Of a stretch of 64,000 nucleotides of DNA, positions 60,901-64,000 are shown piece by piece (position 1 is the stretch's first letter; each line of letters starts with the position of its first letter). The stretch lies in contig NW_026515433.1 in assembly GCF_014898815.1 (NCBI RefSeq), positions 2,192,501-2,256,500 on the forward strand, read 5' to 3'. The stretch is from Panonychus citri. Its lineage: Eukaryota; Arthropoda; Arachnida; Trombidiformes; Tetranychidae. The translations under genes were made by a program, and so were the position numbers. Below the pieces are notes generated by a model. That model had not been told where the DNA came from. It searched no databases and worked only from the letters and a program-made list of their open reading frames with translations.

Positions 60901-62898
60901 TTGTTGATTGAATTAACATTTAAGAGGCTGGCTAATAATTCCCATTAGCCATGTCACCAGAACTGAAAATCTCATGAAATATGTTTACTTATCATCTAAT
61001 ACGATGATGATTATCATCATGTTCTGATAATGACAAGTTCTTGAAGCCTTGAGGGGGTTGTACCTTGAGATTAGATGTCGGTAGAGGGAAAATAATCATA
61101 AGGGTGACATATACACATCGAACATGTTATTAGAACTATTAGAACTTTTTTCTCTCTCTCTCTTCTCAATGAATAAATATCTTTTCTCGGAACTGCAATT
61201 ATCTTTTTATAATGATAATAATAATTCATGTGGTAATCTTTATGTGATTAGTTTCAGGTGCTAATTGAGTGACATGATGGTAATAGAAAAAGAAAAGTTC
61301 TGACAATTGAGTTCGATAAGTTTAACATGTTTCGATTTTTCTTATTTTCCTTAATTCTCTGAGTAACAGATTAATCTATGAATGTTTCTCATTTAGATGA
61401 AGATAAGTTCCAACCTTATATATAACAACAATTGAGGAGGAGAAAAAAGTTCTTAAAGTCATAAGCAAACTAATTGGAAACTTGATTAACCAGAAGAAAA
61501 GACTAATTAATTTCTTTGTTTATTTTTACCTTGAAAATTATTTTCGATCTCAACTAACTTGATGATTTGTGATCTCGTTTGTTTGCAATTATCTTCCTGA
61601 CAATTAACCATGAAGAGGATCTAATGAAACCCCTGGAAGAATATGTTAAACCACTGGGAAAGGTGAAAGTTATCCGAGCCAAACAACGAGAAGGGCTCAT
61701 TCGAGCTCGATTATTAGGTGCCAATGTTGCGACCGCTCCCGTCCTTACCTACCTTGATTCCCACTGTGAGTGTACCGAAGGCTGGTTAGAGCCACTTCTT
61801 GATAGGATAGCCCGTGATCCATCAACGGTCGTCTGTCCAGTGATCGATGTGATCAACGATAAAACTTTTGAATACCATTACCGGGGAGATGCAAATTCAA
61901 TCAATGTCGGTGGATTTGACTGGAATCTTCAGTTCAACTGGCACGCGATTCCTGATCGGGAAAAGAAACGCCGAGGTCATTCAACTGATCCAGTCAGGTA
62001 AAAGCTCAATCAACTTAACAATAGAAATGTAAACAATTAACTAATTCTATTGTTGGTGTTTTCTTTCATTCATCTACTACAATAGATCACCTACCATGGC
62101 GGGTGGACTGTTTTCCATAAGTAAAGAGTTTTTTGATCGACTTGGTACTTATGATAGTGGATTTGATATTTGGGGTGGTGAAAATTTGGAATTATCATTC
62201 AAGGTAAATTGAAGGTTGATTTAAATTGCTAATTAAGTTTCAATGTAAACAAAAAGTAAAATCAATTAATCTCGTCATCATGAATAATTGAATCAACAAT
62301 CAATTCCCAAAGAGGAAGATGAAAAATTAACAAGCTAAGTCAAAGAGAGAATGAGATGAGATATAAATATTTCATATCATGGAAAGCGGATAAAAAAGTT
62401 CTGATCTTCTAGATAGAAACTTAATCCGGATAAAAAACGAAAAAAATTCTCTCTCTCTCTCTTCTTATCATCTACACACCAGAATTGATTCATTGTTTTC
62501 ATCCTCTAACTTGACTGTAAATGTCATCGGATTATCATCTCATGTGAATGATGATTCAGAACTTTTTTCATGATGAGATTTTTTTTTCGAAATCTTTTTT
62601 CTTTTATTAACTTTTTTTCCTCTTTCTCTCCTTTGTCTCTGAAAATGGATTGGGTGATTATCTGATTTCGATGATAATTCTTGATCTCTCTCTCTCTCTC
62701 TCTCTTAAATAGACCTGGATGTGTGGTGGAGTTTTAGAGATAATCCCATGTTCTCATGTTGGTCACATATTTCGAAGTCGAAGTCCATATAAATGGAAAA
62801 CTGGAGTAAATGTTCTAGTTCGAAATTCAATTCGATTAGCTGAAGTTTGGATGGATGATTATAAAAAATATTACTACCAGAGAATTGGAAATAATCTG
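40983..62898 (+). CDS. Pgant: Polypeptide N-acetylgalactosaminyltransferase, 5' six coding exons (gene runs off the window)
   Basis: Type II Golgi enzyme that transfers GalNAc from UDP-GalNAc to Ser/Thr of proteins (family knowledge). Exons: 40983-41432, 42359-42582, 60500-60666, 61616-61997, 62086-62203, 62713-62898. They join in phase to 509 residues with no stop. A short basic N-terminus (VPRRRSLYFK) precedes a membrane anchor at about 13-32. A stem rich in Gln, Ser and Asn follows. The catalytic domain shows PPTSVIICFHNEAWSVLLRTVHSVLDRSP, the metal-binding D328-S-H330 in YLDSHCECTEGWLEP, the MAGGLFSI block, the Gal/GalNAc-T motif DIWGGENLELSF and CSHVGHIFRSRSPYKW. The C-terminal part of the catalytic domain and the usual ricin-type lectin domain are not in the window. 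The SPYKWxxGVNVLxxNxxRLAEVWMDDYKKYYYQRIGN block recalls insect Pgant9-type enzymes, but that subfamily call is from memory and tentative. Confidence 0.94.
41433..42358 (+). other. GalNAc-transferase coding intron 1
   Basis: The donor AAAAAA|GTAAGT and acceptor TTTTTAG|GTT are in phase 0. It contains ATG and CAT triplet runs and no gene. Confidence 0.8.
42583..50240 (+). other. GalNAc-transferase coding intron 2, part upstream of the retrotransposon
   Basis: The intron starts at CA|GTAAGT and continues to 60499, so it is 17.9 kb long with the retrotransposon included. This part has a CT run at 42941-42975, many GAT/CAT triplet runs and no supported gene. Open frames such as 48094-48279 and 50022-50279 resemble no known protein. 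Confidence 0.75.
42941..42975. repeat. CT dinucleotide run
   Basis: About 35 bases of uninterrupted CT in the large intron. Confidence 0.9.
50241..50245. repeat. Left target-site duplication ATGAT
   Basis: The five bases directly before the 5' LTR are identical to 59706-59710 directly after the 3' LTR. Five bases is the usual size for this class of integrase. Confidence 0.9.
50341..50347 (+). promoter_or_regulatory. TATA-like box of the LTR promoter
   Basis: TATTTAA sits about 200 bp upstream of the LTR poly(A) signal, which suits a U3 promoter. Transcription would start within or just after the adjoining palindrome. Confidence 0.45.
50351..50375. repeat. LTR hairpin palindrome, AGACTCT centre (25 nt)
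   Basis: The arms GCTTGT-c-GAAGA and TCTTC-a-ACAAGC pair around a central C with one C/A mismatch. It is the LTR member of the family listed at 50351-59464 and is repeated exactly in the 3' LTR at 59440-59464. Confidence 0.85.
50544..50549 (+). terminator. LTR polyadenylation signal AATAAA
   Basis: The canonical hexamer lies 64 bp before the LTR end. The copy in the 3' LTR is at 59637-59642 and would end the element's transcript. Confidence 0.6.
50613..51018 (+). other. Untranslated leader of the retrotransposon
   Basis: Between the LTR and gag lie the primer site and three AGANTCT-type palindromes (50739-50763, 50811-50832, 50913-50923). A 69-codon open frame at 50806-51015 resembles nothing and is probably chance. 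The leader is where a packaging signal would be expected. Confidence 0.6.
50616..50628 (+). other. Primer binding site complementary to tRNA-Ala
   Basis: TGGTGGAGATGCC starts three bases after the LTR. Its reverse complement GGCATCTCCACCA matches the 3' end (with CCA) of metazoan tRNA-Ala(AGC) as I remember it. This is where minus-strand DNA synthesis would be primed. Confidence 0.8.
51019..53763 (+). CDS. Retrotransposon ORF1: Gag, protease and reverse transcriptase (RT frame interrupted at its end)
   Basis: 914 codons. The N-terminus (about 8-45) resembles a SAP-type helix pair and is followed by a SAM-like helical stretch, then a gag-like helical region (about 155-305). A zinc knuckle C367-x2-C370-x4-H375-x4-C380 follows. 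An aspartic protease site shows as LIDTGACTTL with D457. The RT has LDLAQGYYQLEIPEEERDKTSF, LPMGLADAPSYFQ and the catalytic box Y855-F-D-D858, where most relatives have YLDD or YVDD. Gag and pol share one frame with no break between them, so Gag excess would have to be made some other way. The frame ends at a TGA just after the GHLVS block, while RT thumb coding resumes in the +1 frame. The break could be a mutation, an assembly error or recoding. Confidence 0.93.
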   Translation: MADSQKTLSRIELIEKCAEWGITNLNCKSNQVLLKELVEAIAIQKQFETDAEVDDLNKMDLDTHFQYKWEDGITLRRLGCDYETLSTLLSSGIKNIDQLMMYTKENLVDYGVSTPQAQMLHNKYNKMMSPVVMTRESPVRSQRISPAEQASIRVNKRKWPNGKQSFSEFIDILEYDLRIMDYTKETWMDQVLVILEGDTRKTAEKIKTENIYITYDEWKRELIKSTITSMEITESLFTLLQRKYNVSENPKEHFVKMETALKIVIPNACDKTIALIMSMTLPQEIQNELIPDHDVLETEKLKRNVLGLYQKYKSPAKLPENQNVKIFNKKPYEKGPQNLQTPLNSSANRGDLKGKTTYQPGYEKPRCPCCYKIGHSKDKCWKWIALGKPEVESTSQGNNKSENKTSYVNTEDPIQEGQASVTRLMINSHAIGVPDNVRYPIVNIKVNQNLVMKGLIDTGACTTLISQSVAAKIGLLAYPVDIRFQSIDSSMVKSTYFVPIRVYKDNQVTIMAAYVINGLSNEIIIGENIIKFTQLIIRAKGPKQPYELTQGDLITPYKLEIETPNLHEIESLLKNWYKDKYDMNRLFLVTNKDPNEIQRGSDEVNRLRINLVNYLTEAYPDHYPNLVNKIETFQETIADFPGDVKDLNRRLYDQINPELTVEERKQIHKVLMEEKESFSSSKYDLGCVPASVTKFKIDINGKAIPKSKPFRSSEKMKEEMRKIIKEFKDNDIIENSDVGGGAPFVVPKSNGTWRMVTSYIELNKLVEKRQYPMPNIDDAINKLKGNKYFTTLDLAQGYYQLEIPEEERDKTSFVTEDGCYRYKRLPMGLADAPSYFQEVINKVLGELKYTCCFGYFDDIVIYGKSITELCDRMKLVIGALKSYGLKNRVEKLQAGVTSFVCLGHLVSVKQFNQT
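52961..52977. repeat. 17-nt perfect palindrome, AGACTCT centre
   Basis: ATCGTAGACTCTACGAT is its own reverse complement except for the central C. It encodes part of NRRLYD between protease and RT, with AGA and CTC as whole codons, a different codon phase from most other sites. Confidence 0.85.
53035..53057. repeat. 23-nt perfect palindrome, AGAATCT centre
   Basis: The arms GAGGAAAAAGA and TCTTTTTCCTC pair fully around a central A. It encodes EEKESFSS between protease and RT. Confidence 0.85.
53773..53795. repeat. 23-nt perfect palindrome just after the frame break
   Basis: The arms GAGGATTAAGA and TCTTAATCCTC pair fully around a central A. It begins 10 bases after the TGA that ends ORF1, the position where a stimulatory hairpin for recoding might lie, though similar hairpins occur all along the element. 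Confidence 0.85.
53897..56410 (+). CDS. Retrotransposon ORF2: RNase H and integrase with an acidic Ser-rich tail
   Basis: 837 codons from the first ATG; the frame is open from 53744, so this is the continuation of pol rather than a separate gene. RNase H: D47 in IIVDASAVAIGG, E near 87-89, D114 in TDHHAL. Integrase: an HHCC zinc module (HSSIEAGHFGF..CERCQ), then the catalytic triad D374, D433 and E469, with the 35-residue D-E spacing of the family, and a C-terminal module ending in FSGRYIVVQPYE that corresponds to the GPY/F region. I see no chromodomain. The last 190 residues are acidic and repeat EESS five times (EESSP, EEESSS, EESSI, EESSSN, EESSSF); each repeat is the translation of one hairpin palindrome. 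Confidence 0.93.
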   Translation: MKKQYKGIKFTLEDERLESWKKLKDALTKRCMLTHFYPERETKIIVDASAVAIGGILTQKDENGIWNPIYFFGCKLQKYQYAYRVTEKECAAVVYACRRFAHFLRHKKFTVVTDHHALCELKKTLFKVTRIMRWQNDLSEFDFDVEYLKGEKHPADCFSRSNEWSHRQKGEMPDDHYDRYLNCVFPYKDDVIMEDIELVEESSTIEKETQKILLGLVREFDYLDSEQERWFLNQLKTPMIGKQSELKEKQLSDSRCKMLKGELAKGRLTKKYEIRDGILFRKNKDKSSSFYLPDSLIDKVFEQYHSSIEAGHFGFKPTFNKIKLDFWFPHMEEIIKDRIASCERCQEYKVKTTKVGKAKAMKIPNQPFERIQMDMIGPFPTTKSGNRVVIVCVDVLTRYGIAKPFKKGTSKEVVSMLDCIVNQFGTPKVIQSDNGQNFTSKEVKEFAELHQIKLINSTVYHPQTNGLVERLNGIIKTRMSLYSEDSSQWDRMLQQNVYSYNTSIKSNLGKSPFQLLFNYEPRSSLHNELEIDPLYKEEDIKEVRKEVKEKLEENSEKSAYERNKTMKEPDYIRGDIVKVKPIPYTTGPAMRKKKFSGRYIVVQPYESTAKLVCLFNGKVKIVNYDRMKKIICDPPSNLKQIMDKHPEETRKTEEESSPEFQQQSVVNVKTNEIVNESTLDEEESSSLKVKHRKEMNEKRKSSQNEIICESTESDDDFHDAKTDEESSIHKSQVKTRKKLNDSDKQSTVLNDNSNCDKCSDEESSSNKGEEIQCENNGKGNDEESSSFPEAIDNYDVTTEEEEESVEIAKKQRKKREKRIWPTHQMERRTRSSLNHQI
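54489..54509. repeat. 21-nt perfect palindrome, AGAATCT centre
   Basis: The arms TTGTTGAAGA and TCTTCAACAA pair fully around a central A. A second palindrome of the family begins ten bases later (54519-54543, centre T, one C/A mismatch), in the linker between RNase H and integrase. Confidence 0.85.
55935..55955. repeat. 21-nt perfect palindrome, AGAATCT centre
   Basis: The arms ATGAAGAAGA and TCTTCTTCAT pair fully around a central A, in the acidic tail of ORF2 (DEEESSS). Confidence 0.85.
56411..56951 (+). other. Spacer between integrase and the third ORF
   Basis: A 541-bp non-coding stretch. It carries three to four TTAGG units at about 56447-56462 and three AGANTCT palindromes (56478-56490, 56810-56826, 56904-56926). 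The rest is AT-rich. I see no clear splice acceptor before the third ORF and cannot say how that ORF is expressed. Confidence 0.6.
56904..56926. repeat. 23-nt palindrome with one A/C mismatch, non-coding
   Basis: The arms AGAAAT-a-GAGA and TCTC-c-ATTTCT pair around a central A. It lies outside any reading frame, 26 bases before the third ORF, which shows that the family does not depend on coding. Confidence 0.85.
56952..59225 (+). CDS. Retrotransposon ORF3: RING/TRAF-like zinc fingers joined to a DEDDh exonuclease-like domain
   Basis: 757 codons in the place where env is usually found; no signal peptide or membrane segment is seen. N-terminal cysteines C62-x2-C65, C75-x2-C78, C83-x2-C86 and C115-x2-C118 suggest a RING-like module. 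C144-x4-C149-x11-H161-x3-C165 fits a TRAF/SIAH-type finger. The middle is Lys/Glu/Ser-rich. The C-terminal part follows the layout of REXO/ISG20-type 3'-5' exonucleases: ALDIEK with D491 and E493, a CHGLT block near 538, GGLLDF with D578, and IIQENAHSPIVDAGFTLYAY with H631 and D636 at the required H-x4-D spacing. All five catalytic residues of the DEDDh class are therefore present. Function in the element is unknown; RNA or cDNA end processing is one guess. Capture of a host gene is likely. Confidence 0.8.
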   Translation: METFGSFWKVDRESLSILVKDKLTKTFGVDRATIPLSDYRPGLTLDEKPRNDNNQYLIEISCKFCNHVAVHPFKCDSCKEYYCRCCAVLLHSIDQKFRGNNQPNLEQIEGKNFLCVSCPSSRLTKLIRLNSDEIKMFSELKVKCRIYACTFAGKYYETLKHLQHCQGDEFKVNSILNYLWFETKEGSPRQGRQLEGNFKTLQEFNKAFDVRLMIQDPQSLESVDFRAEKIICDKNNPKIQKKITIGLPKREVILVRPPTRAKESSAQVVKPLWCLPEQLIYSDVDSTPNSSQEKDNEKLSLKAKEAEKPIREESSPIPSTSTGLVEERYKPKDISSFSVEQPTDWNSEAAIAAKATVVEVDWDEISRNWPTNETINNKRSSSINLELKKELEPTGARPNKPKVSIIDIILDPNLSQEEKEKKIKRKKKEEKLKAAGKLSRQDVNRREKIRSFLAKHSNSEILRTSDKPHARRIFEAWKELREENVKICALDIEKAKIKTMSGEKDLPVWIGLVDIEANIRFNKIIRYPVDSIVDLRTECHGLTWDIVKGAEAFGIVRKQLIPILMEYDRIIVAGGLLDFMSMGFTIDDWNFIRPRIRDINYYYSCRYNVEQLGLRFITFLLFGTIIQENAHSPIVDAGFTLYAYIIDYKEFEKVHQEATQGLEWMNPWPHIRYPLNAQMSLLQKEVLNEIKDWPIDIRKRPKKEWGLSKSWDPYGLLDTEGVQLRPPYSEVPMRLFNKWKPKPRSFALIPKQSKGRR
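59226..59332 (+). other. Region before the 3' LTR, without a clear polypurine tract
   Basis: A polypurine tract should sit directly before the 3' LTR to prime plus-strand DNA. Here the last bases are GGCAACCCCGGGGCTC, which include a CCCCGGGG palindrome and no purine run. A family palindrome lies at 59241-59264. Confidence 0.6.
59333..59705 (+). repeat. 3' LTR (373 bp)
   Basis: Same ends and landmarks as the 5' LTR: TATTTAA at 59430-59436, hairpin at 59440-59464, AATAAA at 59637-59642. It is six bases longer because of two and four extra bases at the two differing sites; all other positions I compared are identical. Confidence 0.96.
59706..59710. repeat. Right target-site duplication ATGAT
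   Basis: Exact copy of 50241-50245, directly after the CA end of the 3' LTR. Confidence 0.9.
59711..60499 (+). other. GalNAc-transferase coding intron 2, part downstream of the retrotransposon
   Basis: AT-rich sequence ending in TTCTTTCAG|G at 60499. An in-frame extension upstream of the acceptor (open from 60390) is intronic, since it does not match the family and lies before the AG. Two copies of the AGAACTTTTTT-type motif are present. Confidence 0.75.
60667..61615 (+). other. GalNAc-transferase coding intron 3
   Basis: Donor GATAGAG|GTGAGA. The acceptor AG at 61614-61615 was chosen because it restores the frame into EDLMKPLEEYV. The pyrimidine tract before it is weak, so the exact acceptor is less certain than the others. 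Several AGAACTTTTTT-type motifs lie here. Confidence 0.7.
62204..62712 (+). other. GalNAc-transferase coding intron 5
   Basis: In-phase intron between AAG|GTAAAT and AATAG|ACC, with a CT run shortly before the acceptor. No other feature is seen. (Intron 4, 61998-62085, is only 88 bp.). Confidence 0.8.
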
Positions 62899-64000
62899 GT
62901 AAGTTAACATCTTCTATCTACCATTAGTTATAAATATATCTACTATCATGATATCATTTAGAATATAATCACTCCCACTTAAAGTATATTCGTAGTTAAT
63001 ATCATCAGAAAAACACCATTGATATGGAGAGGATTTTGAAGCCTCATCAAGTTTCAATGAAGCTGAAGATTTGATTTCATGGAAATAATGAAAAAAAAAG
63101 GTTATCCCTCTAATCGTCAAAACTCAGAATCTTGAGTCTCTATCGTTAAACAAGTAACCAGAAAGTATCTCAAAAGATTTATCCCTTGTCGATAATATTT
63201 TAGTGATAAAGATAAAGATTCTGATTCATCCCATGGTGATAATATACATGGAGAAACAACTTGAGGATAGAGTTGGGATTGAGAAAATTATTGTTCCTCT
63301 GAGGATTAACTGTAAATGTTGATTCAAATGTTGATAAAAATTCAAACATTGATCAACCTCAACTGATTGATTATAACTCAAGTTTCTGTGGTGATAAAAT
63401 TATCATGTTTCAAATTTACATGGTGATAATTATCATATTATTATTGGAAGAAAATATTTCTATTAAATTATTAGAAAATGAAAAAAATGGAAGATTAAGT
63501 TTTCGCCATCATCAAGTGAACTTTTTTCTAATTTGAAATATTATCCCTCGATTCTCAGTGATGATGAAGATGAAACTTGATGGATGATAAATACTTATTT
63601 CGTCTCTCTCTCTCTTCTCATCTTTTTCTTATCTTCCCTCGTCTCCATGATCGATTGATGATTATGCTCACTTTACACAGAATCTGCTCTAGAGATACTG
63701 TCAATCTTTAGCAATCTTCCACCACCCACTCATGAGAACTTGTTCTTATTATTCTTTCAAGTTCTATTCTACATTCTCCCTAGATACTTTTTTTATTCTT
63801 TATTCTTAGCATCCTCATGTTCATCATCATCATCAGGAATTATCAGAATCCTTCTAAACAACAACATTCTTATATATTTAATACTATCACCATTCTCAAC
63901 TCCCAATAGTTGAGTTAACTTATTTGCCAATAGCATTTTCATCATCATTATTATCATCCCACCCTCATCATCATCATCATCATCATCTAACAACACTTGA
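62899..64000 (+). other. Intron 6 of the GalNAc-transferase, continuing past the window
   Basis: The donor CTG|GTAAGT opens an intron with no acceptor and matching exon before the window ends. The sequence is AT-rich, with CAT/ATC triplet runs near 63805-63835 and 63960-63990. No gene is supported. Confidence 0.65.

Overview
This is AT-rich eukaryotic DNA with the look of an arthropod genome. Long introns and intergenic stretches are full of (ATG/CAT)n and (CT/GA)n microsatellites. I think a chelicerate such as a mite is plausible, but I cannot fix the species. Two host genes and one nearly complete LTR retrotransposon account for all the convincing coding sequence, and all three lie on the + strand.

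Positions 1-18772 hold an entire unconventional myosin IX gene. Eight coding exons (1000-18772) join in frame to about 2284 residues: a Ras-association-like N-terminus, myosin motor, IQ motifs, a long low-complexity tail, two C1 zinc domains (the first split by a Gln/His insertion) and a RhoGAP domain. Intron 3 is 9.9 kb. Positions 18773-40982 are the 3' UTR plus a long non-coding stretch, probably including an untranslated first exon and large first intron of the next gene.

Positions 40983 to beyond 64000 hold a polypeptide N-acetylgalactosaminyltransferase (a Golgi enzyme that starts mucin-type O-glycosylation). Six coding exons give the first 509 residues: anchor, Gln/Asn-rich stem and most of the catalytic domain. 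The rest of the catalytic domain and any lectin domain lie past the window. Its second coding intron is 17.9 kb and contains the retrotransposon.

The retrotransposon (50246-59705) is a Ty3/gypsy-type element in sense orientation. It has a 5-bp target duplication, LTRs of 367 and 373 bp that differ at only two small sites, a tRNA-Ala primer site, gag-protease-RT, RNase H-integrase in a second frame, and a third ORF where env would be expected. Two things stand out. (1) The third ORF encodes RING/TRAF-like zinc fingers followed by a DEDDh-type 3'-5' exonuclease-like domain with all five catalytic residues in place. (2) About thirty short inverted repeats, mostly 11-26 nt, are scattered through LTR, leader, coding and spacer sequence. 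They share a centre AGANTCT but have different, self-complementary arms, occur in all three codon phases, and often carry a C/A mismatch 5-7 nt from the centre. This pattern points to selection on nucleic-acid structure rather than on protein, and is the best candidate here for an undescribed system.

The rest is non-coding sequence with microsatellites and one recurring short motif (AGAACTTTTTT, both orientations, from about 25 kb onward). All exon limits were inferred by reading frame and splice consensus, without transcript data.
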